27,315 nucleotides of DNA from Arthrobacter sp. (lineage in GTDB: Bacteria > Actinomycetota > Actinomycetes > Actinomycetales > Micrococcaceae), in assembly GCA_018260285.1 (NCBI GenBank), contig JAGLBH010000002.1:859-28173 (forward strand). The letters run 5' to 3'. Positions 7,474 through 16,696 of this stretch are shown here, piece after piece; position 1 is the stretch's first letter, and each line of letters begins with the position of its first letter. The notes under the pieces were generated by a model that was not told the DNA's origin, did not search any database, and worked only from the letters and a program-made list of their open reading frames with translations. The position numbers and the translations under genes were made by a program.

Positions 7474-7670
7474 AAAATTACTACGTCGAGTACGTCCTGG
7501 GCGGGATGATCGCTTGGTTTTTGATAGGCTGGGGGCTGGATGCGTTATTTGAGACGAACCTCTTGAGGTTCATCGGTCTGGCGGTTGGAATCGCTGGCGG
7601 CATCTACATGGCAAAACTGCGCCAGCGACTGGCTGCGAGAACATCGGAAGAGGCAGACGCCGCTTCTTGA
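7470..7670 (+). CDS. AtpZ-like small membrane protein
   Basis: A 66-residue protein with two predicted membrane helices (about 8-24 and 33-49) joined by a short loop containing LDALFET. Its size, hairpin topology and position just before atpB fit the AtpZ/AtpI family (PF09527-like), proposed to assist ATP synthase assembly. The start is GTG, giving a 4-base GTGA overlap with the stop of the preceding gene, so translation is probably coupled. Its codons are more A/T-rich than those of its neighbours. Confidence 0.75.
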   Translation: MKNYYVEYVLGGMIAWFLIGWGLDALFETNLLRFIGLAVGIAGGIYMAKLRQRLAARTSEEADAAS

Positions 7671-7871
7671 TGGTTCGCACCGTCTGAGGCGTCCTTCCCG
7701 GTCCGTCCGGGTGCAGCTCGAGGTGGTTCCTGGTCAACGGGGAGCAGGAGAGCAGTCCCACCGTGTAGCCTGTCCCGACCGAACGACTTCAGAACGCTCC
7801 TTCGACCACACCTCCGTCGCAGCGACGCCAGGTAAATGCCCGAAGACGGACATAAGAAGAGAGGAAACGCG
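7671..7871 (+). other. Gap between atpZ and atpB; possible internal promoter not resolved
   Basis: These 201 bases hold no credible gene. TAGCCT at 7766-7771 has the TANNNT form of an actinobacterial -10 box but lacks a good -35. The 3' end carries the atpB ribosome-binding site. A separate atpB promoter is plausible but not shown. Confidence 0.3.
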
Positions 7872-8666
7872 TTGATCGCGCTTGCACTCCCGGCCGAGGG
7901 GGAGAAGTTCACGCCTCCCACCTTGAACGACCTACATCTCCCGCCCATTTTTGAGTCGGGCGACTTCGTTCTGACCAAGCAGATGCTCTTGATGGTCCTC
8001 TCGGTGATCCTCATCGCTGGGTTCTTCCTGTTCGCCATCCGCCGCCGCTCCATGGTTCCCAGCCGTGTGCAGTTCATCGGCGAAGAGGGCTACGCCTTCG
8101 TGCGCAACTCCCTGGGTCGCGAGATCATCGGACAGGGCTTCCTCAAGTGGGTTCCCCTGCTCTTCACGGTGTTCTTCTTCGTCCTCGTGAACAACATCTT
8201 CGGACTCATCCCGCTTCTTCAGCTCCCGTCCTTCTCCCACGTTGGCAGCGCCTACGCGCTTGCCGCCATGATCTACGTGACCTGGGTTGGCGTCGGCATC
8301 AAGAAGTACGGCATGAAGTTCTTCAAGCTGATGACTGTCCCGGCGGGTGTTCCCCTCTGGCTTCTCTTCATTCTTGTTCCCATTGAGATCATCTCGAACT
8401 TCATCGTTCGGCCCATCACCCACTCGCTCCGACTCATGGCAACCATGCTCGCCGGCCACCTCATTGTGGCACTGGCAGCAACGGGCGCTGAGTACCTGAT
8501 CGTGGCCCAGCAGAATCTGGCTCTCAAGGGCGCGGGTCTCCTGGTCGTCGCAGGTTCGGTGGGCATGGGCCTTCTCGAGGCGCTCATCATGGTGCTGCAG
8601 GCTTTCGTCTTCGCCCTCCTGACGGCCATCTACCTTCAGGGCGCTGAGCACGCTGACTCTCACTGA
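7872..8666 (+). CDS. atpB: ATP synthase F0 subunit a
   Basis: The membrane subunit that carries the proton half-channels next to the c-ring. Five or six hydrophobic helices follow a short N-terminus. The helix containing RPITHSLRLMATMLAGH holds the essential Arg (SLRL) facing the c-ring carboxylate. I place the start at TTG 7872 because AGAGAGGAAA at 7857-7866 is well spaced before it and the encoded IALALPAEGEKFTPP resembles the start of related proteins. The in-frame ATG at 7836 would add 12 charged residues that look out of place and has no SD. Subunit length from TTG is 264 residues, normal for the family. Confidence 0.93.
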   Translation: MIALALPAEGEKFTPPTLNDLHLPPIFESGDFVLTKQMLLMVLSVILIAGFFLFAIRRRSMVPSRVQFIGEEGYAFVRNSLGREIIGQGFLKWVPLLFTVFFFVLVNNIFGLIPLLQLPSFSHVGSAYALAAMIYVTWVGVGIKKYGMKFFKLMTVPAGVPLWLLFILVPIEIISNFIVRPITHSLRLMATMLAGHLIVALAATGAEYLIVAQQNLALKGAGLLVVAGSVGMGLLEALIMVLQAFVFALLTAIYLQGAEHADSH

Positions 8667-8701
8667 GTCAGTCGTCCTCCCATAATTTTTCCCAGATTCC
8701 T

Positions 8702-8752
8702 CCCCCGGCGCGGGGATGGACCTCCCAAAAACCTCCAGAGAACAGTCTCTGG
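8702..8752 (+). promoter_or_regulatory. Two hairpins in the atpB-atpE gap
   Basis: CCCC at 8703-8706 can pair with GGGG at 8712-8715. CCAGAGA at 8735-8741 pairs perfectly with TCTCTGG at 8746-8752 around the loop ACAG. The second hairpin ends 5 bases before the AAAGGA ribosome-binding site of atpE. No T-run follows. It may stabilise or tune the highly translated atpE message, which is inference. Confidence 0.55.
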
Positions 8753-8769
8753 GACCGAAAGGAAAATCA

Positions 8770-8973
8770 ATGATCGGCAACATCAACCTCGTCGGGTATG
8801 GCCTTGCAGCAGTTGGATCCGCCATTGGCGTGGGCCTCATCTTCGCGGCTTACATCAACGGTGTGGCTCGCCAGCCTGAGTCCCGTCCGGTTCTCAACCA
8901 GATCGCCCTTCTTGGCTTCGCCCTGACTGAGGCACTCGCCATCCTCGGACTCGTCCTCGCGTTCGTTCTCTAG
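8770..8973 (+). CDS. atpE: ATP synthase F0 subunit c
   Basis: A 67-residue two-helix proteolipid that forms the rotor ring. Helix 1 has the glycine motif GSAIGVGL, the cytosolic loop has ARQPES, and helix 2 carries the ion-binding carboxylate in [10 protein letters not shown] (Glu54). The neighbourhood of Glu54 looks like a proton-type rather than a clear sodium-type site. The ATG at 8770 follows AAAGGA (8758-8763) at good spacing. The longer frame from 8716 would prefix an unrelated charged stretch and is rejected. Confidence 0.97.
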   Translation: MIGNINLVGYGLAAVGSAIGVGLIFAAYINGVARQPESRPVLNQIALLGFALTEALAILGLVLAFVL

Positions 8974-9031
8974 TCAGCCTTGCGGCATGAATCGAGCCTC
9001 CGGGCTCGTTGACCCCCAAAAGGACGGGTGA

Positions 9032-9594
<563 letters not shown>

Positions 9595-9595
<1 letters not shown>

Positions 9596-10404
9596 TGGCC
9601 TCCGTTTCGAGTGAATCTCTGGCAGCTGTCCGGACGCTCCTTGAGCGTTCGGTCGGATCCCTGACCCTGGACTCCGCGAAAGAGCTCTTCGGTGTGCTCA
9701 ACGTCATCGATGAGAATGCGGGACTTCAGCGAGCCCTGACCGACCCTGCCCGCGAGGGCTCTGAGCGAGCAGAGCTCGCGGCCCGAATCTTCGGGGGACA
9801 GGTCTCTGACCTCGTCCTCACGCTGGTTCAGGCTGTGGCCTCCTCCCGCTGGTCATCGGCACGGGACTTCGTGGACACGTTCGAGACTCTTGGCGTCGAC
9901 GCCGCAGCCCTCGTGGCTGAGCGCGACGGCGAGGCCGGTATCGCACGCTTGGAGAACGACCTGTTCGCCTTCGTGAACACTGCTTCGACCAACCATGACC
10001 TGAGCGCGGCCCTTGGCCTCGTGACGGCCGATGGCGAATCGCGCCGTGCTCTCGCGGCGAACCTCTCCCGGAATGCCTCGGAGCCAGCCAAGATCTTGCT
10101 CGAGCAGGCCATCACGCATCCGCGTGGTCTGAAGCCAGTCGTCCTCGTCGAGCGCTTCTCTCAGTTTGTGGCTGCACGCCACAATCTGTGGATCGCTCAC
10201 GTGGAAACATCGCAGGAGCTGACTCCGGAGCAGAGTCAGCGCTTGGCCGAGGCGCTGAAGCGCATGTACGGCCGCGAACTGAAAATCAACGCGACGACGC
10301 TCCCGTCGCTCATCGGCGGCGCACGCATCACGGTGGGGAATGAAGTCATCGACTCGTCCACCCTCGGTCGCGTGAACCACCTCAAGCAGCGGCTAGCGAG
10401 CTAG
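9595..10404 (+). CDS. atpH: ATP synthase F1 subunit delta
   Basis: A 269-residue subunit linking the peripheral stalk to the top of F1. The N-terminal helical region with [15 protein letters not shown] and the C-terminal signature [29 protein letters not shown] (family block 'GGxxIxxGxxxiDxS') identify it. The length is typical of actinobacterial delta, which is longer than the roughly 180-residue E. coli form. It begins inside the atpF stop codon. Confidence 0.95.
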
Positions 10405-10450
10405 TCACCTTTCGGCGTCGGGCCATCCCGGCGCTCAAGCTACATACGAT

Positions 10451-10489
10451 GACCTGCCCTCTCCTGGACACAGGACGAGGGAACAGGTC
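10451..10489 (+). promoter_or_regulatory. Strong intercistronic hairpin between atpH and atpA
   Basis: GACCTGCCCTC plus TCCTG (10451-10466) pairs with CAGGA, GAGGG and CAGGTC (10471-10489) around loop GACA. Bulges are a single C at 10476 and AA at 10482-10483, giving 16 base pairs. It ends 16 bases before the atpA SD (GGGAG, 10506-10510). No T-run follows, so it is not a terminator; a role in message processing or stability is inferred. Confidence 0.75.
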
Positions 10490-10516
10490 CCAAGATACGG
10501 AGAGCAGGGAGCACAG

Positions 10517-12076
10517 ATGGCCGAATTGACCATCAATGCCGATGACGTCCGCAATGCGTTGAACGAGTTCGCGGCGTCGTACGAGCCCGGCAAGGCAGAC
10601 CGAGTTGAGGTCGGCCATGTCATCAGCGCGAGCGATGGCATCGTTCGCGTTCAGGGACTCCCGTCGGTCATGGCGAACGAACTGGTTCGCTTTGAAGACG
10701 GTACTCTGGGCCTCGCCCAGAACCTCGACACCCGAGAGATCGGCGTCGTCGTCCTTGGCGATTTCACCAACATCGAAGAAGGCCAGGAAGTCCAGCGCAC
10801 GGGCGAGATTCTCTCCGTCCCGGTCGGTGACAACTACCTCGGCCGCGTCGTTGACCCGCTGGGCCAGCCGATCGACGACCTCGGGGAGATCGTTCCCGAG
10901 GGCCGCCGTGCGCTTGAGCTTCAGGCACCCGGTGTCACCGAGCGCAAGTCGGTGCACGAGCCCCTCCAGACCGGCATCAAGGCAATCGACGCCATGATCC
11001 CGATCGGCCGCGGCCAGCGCCAGCTCATCATCGGCGACCGCCAGACCGGCAAGACGGCCATCGCCGTCGACGCCATCATCAACCAGAAGGCCAACTGGCA
11101 GTCCGGTGACGTGAACAAGCAGGTTCGCTGCATCTACGTCGCCATCGGCCAGAAGGCTTCCACGATCGCCGCCGTCCGCCAGACCCTTGAGGACAACGGC
11201 GCACTGGAGTACACGACGATCGTCGCTTCGCCTGCCTCTGACCCGGCCGGCTTCAAGTACCTCGCTCCGTACGCAGGCTCGGCCATCGGCCAGCACTGGA
11301 TGTACGGCGGCAAGCACGTCCTCATCATCTTCGATGACCTCTCCAAGCAGGCTGAGGCCTACCGTGCTGTCTCCCTTCTCCTTCGCCGTCCGCCGGGACG
11401 CGAGGCATACCCGGGTGACGTCTTCTACCTGCACTCTCGTCTCCTCGAGCGCTGCGCAAAGCTCTCTGACGAGCTCGGCGCAGGCTCCATGACGGGTCTG
11501 CCGATCATCGAGACGAAGGCGAACGACGTGTCTGCCTTCATCCCGACGAACGTCATCTCCATCACCGACGGCCAGATCTTCCTCCAGTCGGATCTCTTCA
11601 ACGCCAACCAGCGTCCTGCTGTTGACGTGGGCGTGTCCGTGTCCCGAGTCGGCGGCGCCGCTCAGGTCAAGGCCATGAAGAAGGTCTCCGGCACGCTGAA
11701 GCTCGAGCTGGCTCAGTACCGCGACATGCAGGCCTTCGCAATGTTCGCCTCGGACCTCGATGCGGCTTCGCGCCAGCAGCTGGTCCGCGGTGCCCGCCTC
11801 ATGGAGCTGCTGAAGCAGGGCCAGTACAACCCGTACCCCGTTGAGGATCAGGTTGTCTCGGTCTGGGCAGGCACGAACGGCTTCCTCGACGACGTCCCCG
11901 TCGCCGATGTCCGCAGCTTCGAGGCCGAGTTCCTGGATCACCTTCGCCACCGCTCGCAGGTTCTGACCACCATCGGCCAGACCGGCAAGCTTGAGGATTC
12001 CACGCTGGACGAGCTCAAGGCTCAGATGGCCGAGTTCAAGCGCGGTTTCCAGACGAGCGAAACGACCGCCAACTAG
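10517..12076 (+). CDS. atpA: ATP synthase F1 subunit alpha
   Basis: The regulatory nucleotide-binding subunit of F1, 519 residues. The beta-barrel domain ([18 protein letters not shown]) is followed by the P-loop GDRQTGKT (173-180), the Walker B region [11 protein letters not shown] and the family signature around [14 protein letters not shown], which holds the arginine finger at the beta catalytic site. The ATG has SD GGGAG 6 bases before it. It is complete, with no frame break. Confidence 0.98.
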   Translation: MAELTINADDVRNALNEFAASYEPGKADRVEVGHVISASDGIVRVQGLPSVMANELVRFEDGTLGLAQNLDTREIGVVVLGDFTNIEEGQEVQRTGEILSVPVGDNYLGRVVDPLGQPIDDLGEIVPEGRRALELQAPGVTERKSVHEPLQTGIKAIDAMIPIGRGQRQLIIGDRQTGKTAIAVDAIINQKANWQSGDVNKQVRCIYVAIGQKASTIAAVRQTLEDNGALEYTTIVASPASDPAGFKYLAPYAGSAIGQHWMYGGKHVLIIFDDLSKQAEAYRAVSLLLRRPPGREAYPGDVFYLHSRLLERCAKLSDELGAGSMTGLPIIETKANDVSAFIPTNVISITDGQIFLQSDLFNANQRPAVDVGVSVSRVGGAAQVKAMKKVSGTLKLELAQYRDMQAFAMFASDLDAASRQQLVRGARLMELLKQGQYNPYPVEDQVVSVWAGTNGFLDDVPVADVRSFEAEFLDHLRHRSQVLTTIGQTGKLEDSTLDELKAQMAEFKRGFQTSETTAN

Positions 12077-12085
12077 GCTTCTGTC

Positions 12086-12129
12086 GTGATTTCCCCGGGG
12101 CGTCGTCCTCGGCGCCCCGGGGGAGTCAC
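12086..12129 (+). promoter_or_regulatory. Very stable hairpin between atpA and atpG
   Basis: CCCCGGGGCG at 12093-12102 pairs with CGCCCCGGGG at 12113-12122 (10 bp), extended by GTGA (12086-12089) against TCAC (12126-12129). No T-run follows and the atpG SD AAAGGA starts 7 bases later, so it is not an intrinsic terminator. It may protect or mark the end of the atpA message. Confidence 0.8.
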
Positions 12130-12146
12130 GTCAAGAAAGGAACAGC

Positions 12147-13049
12147 ATGGGAGCCCAGATTAGGGTCTACCGCGAGAAGATCAAGTCGACGCAGTCGATG
12201 GGAAAGATCTTCAAGGCGATGGAGCTGATCGCGACGTCCCGCATCGGCAAGGCACGCCAGCGTGTCGCGTCGAGCGGTCCGTACGCAGACGCTATTTCCC
12301 GCGCAGTCGCGGCCGTCTCCGCTCAGGCAGAGATCGACCACGCCTTGACCACGCAGCGAGTTGACGTCAAGCGTTCCGCCGTCTTGATCATGACGAGCGA
12401 CCGAGGCCTCGCCGGCTCGTACTCCTCGTCTGTGCTCAAGGAGGCTGAAGCCCTCATTGAGCGGTTGCAGGCAAACGGCCAGGAGGTAGACGTCTACCTC
12501 TACGGTCGCAAGGGCCAGGCATTCTTCGACTTCCGCCAGATGCCGTACAAGGGCTTCTGGAGCGGGAACACGGATGCCCCGGTTCACGACACTGCAGTCG
12601 AAATCGGCAACGCACTCCTCGAAGAATTCGTCAAGGGTTCTGAGAACGGTGGCGTCGACGACGTCCACCTCGTCTACACCCGCTTCGATTCCATGGTGAC
12701 CCAGACACCCACCTCTGGAATGCTTCTTCCGATGTCCAAGGACGCGGATGACCTGGGAGCGGCTTCTGCCGAGATCTCCGGCCCGCTTCCCCTGTACGAG
12801 TTCGAGCCGGACGCCCACAGCGTTCTGGACGAGCTCATGCCGCGGTACATCGAGTCTCGCGTCTTCTCCGCCATGCTTCTTGCGGCTGCCTCCGAGCTTG
12901 CCGCTCGCCAGCGTGCGATGAAGGCTGCTGGTGACAACGCCAACGAGCTCATCAAGAAGTACACCCGACTGCGCAACAACGCCCGCCAGGCTGAGATCAC
13001 GCAGGAGCTTTCGGAAATCGTCGCAGGCGCAGACGCTCTCAGCGCCTAG
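12147..13049 (+). CDS. atpG: ATP synthase F1 subunit gamma
   Basis: The central shaft subunit, 300 residues. The N-terminal helix ([24 protein letters not shown]) and the C-terminal helix ([40 protein letters not shown], containing the family signature) form the coiled coil that rotates inside alpha3-beta3. The middle domain has [20 protein letters not shown]. The SD AAAGGA at 12136-12141 precedes the ATG. Confidence 0.97.
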   Translation: MGAQIRVYREKIKSTQSMGKIFKAMELIATSRIGKARQRVASSGPYADAISRAVAAVSAQAEIDHALTTQRVDVKRSAVLIMTSDRGLAGSYSSSVLKEAEALIERLQANGQEVDVYLYGRKGQAFFDFRQMPYKGFWSGNTDAPVHDTAVEIGNALLEEFVKGSENGGVDDVHLVYTRFDSMVTQTPTSGMLLPMSKDADDLGAASAEISGPLPLYEFEPDAHSVLDELMPRYIESRVFSAMLLAAASELAARQRAMKAAGDNANELIKKYTRLRNNARQAEITQELSEIVAGADALSA

Positions 13050-13108
13050 CCATTCGTCTCGCCGGGCCACGGGTTCGGCACACCTGACCATATTTGCTAT
13101 CAACCTAA

Positions 13109-14581
<1,473 letters not shown>

Positions 14582-14583
14582 TC

Positions 14584-14889
14584 ATGGCAGCGAAGGAACT
14601 CCACGTCGAGATCGTCGCGCCTGATTCCAACGTCTGGTCGGGTCCTGCAAGCCTCGTGCGCGTGCGCACCATCGAGGGTGAGATCGGCGTCATGCCGGGC
14701 CACACACCGCTGCTCGCCGTTCTCGGCGAGGGCGAGCTCTCGGTTTCAGGAGCCAATGGCGATCGCCAGCACTTCTTCGCCTCGGGCGGCTTCATGTCGG
14801 TTGAGGGTGACACAGGCCGCGTGATTATCGTGGCTGATGACATCCGCACCGCTGATGCTCCCGCTGCGTCACCCGTGACTGCAGCGTAA
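14584..14889 (+). CDS. atpC: ATP synthase F1 subunit epsilon, short form
   Basis: A 101-residue subunit that couples gamma to the c-ring. The N-terminal beta-sandwich is intact (ELHVEIVAPDSNVWSG, EGEIGVMPGHTPLLAVLGEGEL). After about residue 85 only a short Ala/Pro-rich end remains in place of the two C-terminal helices used for inhibition in the roughly 139-residue E. coli protein. It starts 2 bases after the atpD stop, so translation is probably coupled. It is the last gene of the operon. Confidence 0.95.
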   Translation: MAAKELHVEIVAPDSNVWSGPASLVRVRTIEGEIGVMPGHTPLLAVLGEGELSVSGANGDRQHFFASGGFMSVEGDTGRVIIVADDIRTADAPAASPVTAA

Positions 14890-14892
14890 GGC

Positions 14893-14967
14893 ACCCTCTC
14901 TTCACCCTCCGCAGGAGGGGAGAGGCAGGGGCCGCTGAAGACCTTCAGGGTTTTCAGCGGCCCCTTT
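14893..14967 (+). terminator. Intrinsic terminator of the atp operon
   Basis: GGGGCCGCTGAA at 14928-14939 pairs perfectly with TTCAGCGGCCCC at 14953-14964, followed by TTTGTG. Just before it, CCTCTC..CCCTCC pairs with GGAGGG..GAGAGG (about 14895-14925), a second hairpin directly after the atpC stop. Confidence 0.85.
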
Positions 14968-15010
14968 GTGCGTGTTCGTAGTCGCTGCGAGTGCATGGGT
15001 GTTGCATCGC

Positions 15011-15194
15011 TCCCCAGGCTCTCGAGCCCGGCCTACAGGACCCCCGGATTCTCGGGGGCGCGTTGACTAGACCCCCGGATTCTCGGGGGCACAGCGCGCA
15101 ACACCCCCACATTCTCGGGAGTGTTCTCCCTACACCCCCGCTCATTCCATACACCCCTGAAAATTCAAGGGGTATATGGAATTGCCGGGGGTGT
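15011..15194. repeat. Phased palindrome array, copy B
   Basis: CCCCC anchors begin at 15041, 15072, 15104 and 15135, again 31, 32 and 31 bases apart as in copy A. Units 1 and 2 are identical over CCCCCGGATTCTCGGGGG (15041-15058 and 15072-15089). Unit 3 is CCCCCACATTCTCGGG within an ACAC/GTGT frame (15101-15124). Unit 4 opens the long hairpin. A decayed unit, CCCCAGGCTCTCGAGCC, may precede them at 15012. The array lies between the convergent ends of atpC and the cold-shock gene. Confidence 0.87.
15132..15194. repeat. Long imperfect hairpin closing array B
   Basis: ACACCCCCG at 15132-15140 pairs with CGGGGGTGT at 15186-15194. After a three-base internal loop, 15144-15158 pairs with 15168-15182 with one mismatch at 15152/15174. 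The nine-base tip contains GAAAATTC. The 62-base core 15131-15192 aligns without gaps to 939-1000. No T-run follows on either strand. Confidence 0.87.
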
Positions 15195-15460
15195 TTGTGA
15201 TTCTGCTAGCCCTGCAAGGCCACTCGCTTGGCTTGAGAGCCCTTCTGATGCCCAGAGAAGACGCATTAGCTCTCACACCAGGACCTCTCGCGAGGAGCAG
15301 CGCACCTCATGCATTCAGGACGGGGATATGTGGGGCGCTCTCCGGGCTAGCAGACCGGTCAGGAGCGGAGCAGCATCAAGGGGAGCAGCGTCAGCCCCAG
15401 GCCGGCTGGACGACTTCCGCCCGCTTGCCGAGGTGGCTCCCTGGCCAGACCCCTGACATG
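15195..15460. other. Intergenic stretch without a recognisable gene
   Basis: No open frame here has convincing coding character or a ribosome-binding site. The only structure seen is a 10-bp inverted pair, CTGCTAGCCC at 15203-15212 and GGGCTAGCAG at 15344-15353, far apart and possibly due to chance. Confidence 0.5.
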
Positions 15461-15463
15461 AAG

Positions 15464-15497
15464 AAAGGGCCTGTATCCCTGAGGATACAAGCCCTTT
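15464..15497 (-). terminator. Intrinsic terminator of the cold-shock gene
   Basis: On the minus strand the stem runs from 15497 to 15483 against 15478 to 15464, loop 4 bases, ending in TTT. The one imperfect pair (15471/15490) is a G-U wobble in the minus-strand RNA but a C-A mismatch in the plus-strand RNA, so the structure favours the csp transcript. It begins about 40 bases after the csp stop. It may act in both directions. Confidence 0.85.
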
Positions 15498-15538
15498 CGA
15501 GTGCTTCGCGGTCACGCCGCGGAGTGAATCTCTAAAGT

Positions 15539-15742
15539 TTAGAGGGGGGAAACGCCGGTGGCCTGGGGGCCCTTGGCGCCTTCGCCGATTTCGAAGCTCA
15601 CGCGCTGCTCCGGCTCAAGCGTACGGAAACCGTTGCTGGAGATCTCGGAGTAGTGGACGAAAACGTCATCGTTCGAGCCATCCGGGGTGATGAATCCAAA
15701 ACCCTTTTCAGCGTTGAACCATTTCACAGTGCCTTCAGCCAT
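15539..15742 (-). CDS. Cold-shock domain protein (CspA family)
   Basis: A 67-residue single cold-shock domain that binds single-stranded nucleic acid as an RNA chaperone. It has [11 protein letters not shown], which includes RNP1 (KGFGFI), and RNP2 (VFVHYSEI), then [22 protein letters not shown] typical of the family. AAGGAG lies 7 bases before the ATG. It is monocistronic, with its own promoter and terminator. Confidence 0.97.
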   Translation of the reverse strand: MAEGTVKWFNAEKGFGFITPDGSNDDVFVHYSEISSNGFRTLEPEQRVSFEIGEGAKGPQATGVSPL

Positions 15743-15882
15743 GTTTTTGCTCCTTCAAGCATAGATCGTTCGGAAGTTTTCCAAAAGATAAGTTGTGTGA
15801 AACGCGAGAAGGAATAGCTGGTACTGCTTTCTTGCCTCGCAAATCTGTAAGCCCTCCGCATTTTCCGGCGGCCTACCCCCTA

Positions 15883-15911
15883 AGCATGTCACACCTTTTC
15901 ATCAAAGTCAA
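15883..15911 (-). promoter_or_regulatory. Promoter of the cold-shock gene
   Basis: On the minus strand TTGACT (15911-15906) and CATGCT (15888-15883) are 17 bases apart. Initiation near 15876 would give a leader of about 130 bases, as is usual for cspA-type messages. Upstream lies an A/T-rich stretch (15911-15955), strikingly unlike the rest of the window and possibly an UP element. AGCCCTCC (15850-15857) and GGAGGGCT (15915-15922) flank the promoter as an inverted repeat. Confidence 0.65.
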
Positions 15912-15949
15912 TTAGGAGGGCTAATCTCAATATTCAATCAATCGATCAA

Positions 15950-16645
15950 TTAAAACAGGCGGGAATCCGAGTCATCCACGCCGCGCATCTCGTCGTAGTC
16001 GAGGGTGAGGCACTCGATCCCCCGGTCTGCGGCCAGTGTTCGCGCCTGAGGCTTGATCTGTTGGGCTGCGAAGATGCCCCGAACGGGAGCCAGGAGCGGG
16101 TCGCGATTCAGCAGCGCCAGGTACCGCGTGAGCTGCTCCACGCCGTCGATATCCCCGCGTCGCTTGAGCTCGACAGCCACGGTCCGGCCGTCAGCGTCGC
16201 GGGCCAGAAGGTCTACGGGGCCGATCGTCGTCGGATATTCGCGACGAATGAGGGTGAACCCCGGGCCCAGGCGATGGATCTGGTCCGCGAGGAGGCGCTG
16301 CAGGTCGGCCTCGACCCCGTCTTTGATGAGCCCAGGATCCTGGCCCAGGTCGTGGGAGGTGTCTGAGTGGATCGCGTGAAGGTGGATGATGAGCTTGTCG
16401 TCGCTCTTGCCGTGCTGCACCACCCATGACTCCTGGACGCCGTCCTCCGCGCCCGACTCCTCGGCCGTCACCGCACGCAGCGTCGCCGGGGGAGACATCC
16501 AGTTGAGGGGCTTGTAGGAGCCGCCGTCGGAGTGGATCAGCACGGAGCCGTCCGACTTCAGAACGATGAGGCGCTTGGCCAGGGGCAGGTGGGCTTTGAG
16601 TCGGCCGACGTAGTCGACGGAGCAATCAGCAATGACTAGACGCAC
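15950..16645 (-). CDS. nucS: NucS/EndoMS mismatch-specific endonuclease
   Basis: The non-canonical mismatch repair nuclease of actinobacteria and archaea, 231 residues. It has an N-terminal DNA-binding beta domain ([15 protein letters not shown]) and a RecB-like nuclease domain with D145 in GPVDLLARD, the E159-x-K161 pair in VAVELKRRG, and Q171. The C-terminus DSDSRLF ends in the clamp-binding RLF motif. The start is GTG 16645; the frame continues upstream without a typical NucS sequence, so longer starts are rejected. It is divergent from the hydrolase at 16697 with only 51 bases between starts. Genomes with NucS usually lack MutS/MutL. Confidence 0.95.
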   Translation of the reverse strand: MRLVIADCSVDYVGRLKAHLPLAKRLIVLKSDGSVLIHSDGGSYKPLNWMSPPATLRAVTAEESGAEDGVQESWVVQHGKSDDKLIIHLHAIHSDTSHDLGQDPGLIKDGVEADLQRLLADQIHRLGPGFTLIRREYPTTIGPVDLLARDADGRTVAVELKRRGDIDGVEQLTRYLALLNRDPLLAPVRGIFAAQQIKPQARTLAADRGIECLTLDYDEMRGVDDSDSRLF

Positions 16646-16684
16646 AGTCCACCACTCTACTGAAGTCTCGCGAAGAAGACTCGA

Positions 16685-16690
16685 TACGAT
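16685..16690 (+). promoter_or_regulatory. Likely -10 box of a leaderless transcript (hydrolase)
   Basis: TACGAT lies exactly 6 bases before the ATG at 16697, so initiation would fall at or next to the A of the start codon. No clear -35 is present. A GGGGGA next to the ATG is too close to serve as SD. Confidence 0.5.
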
Positions 16691-16696
16691 GGGGGA

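Noticed and set aside
7585..7875. 96-codon frame bridging atpZ and atpB
   Set aside because: It overlaps atpZ and the atpB start in another frame and has no ribosome-binding site or family features.
10382..11950. 522-codon open frame antisense to atpA
   Set aside because: It is a shadow of atpA on the opposite strand, common in G/C-rich DNA, with no family motif and no ribosome-binding site.
12086..12129. Intrinsic terminator inside the atp operon
   Set aside because: The stem is strong but no T-run follows, and an SD and atpG begin immediately after.
15176..15535. 119-codon frame in the csp-proximal gap
   Set aside because: It begins inside the long hairpin, has no SD and no coding character, and reads across the csp terminator.
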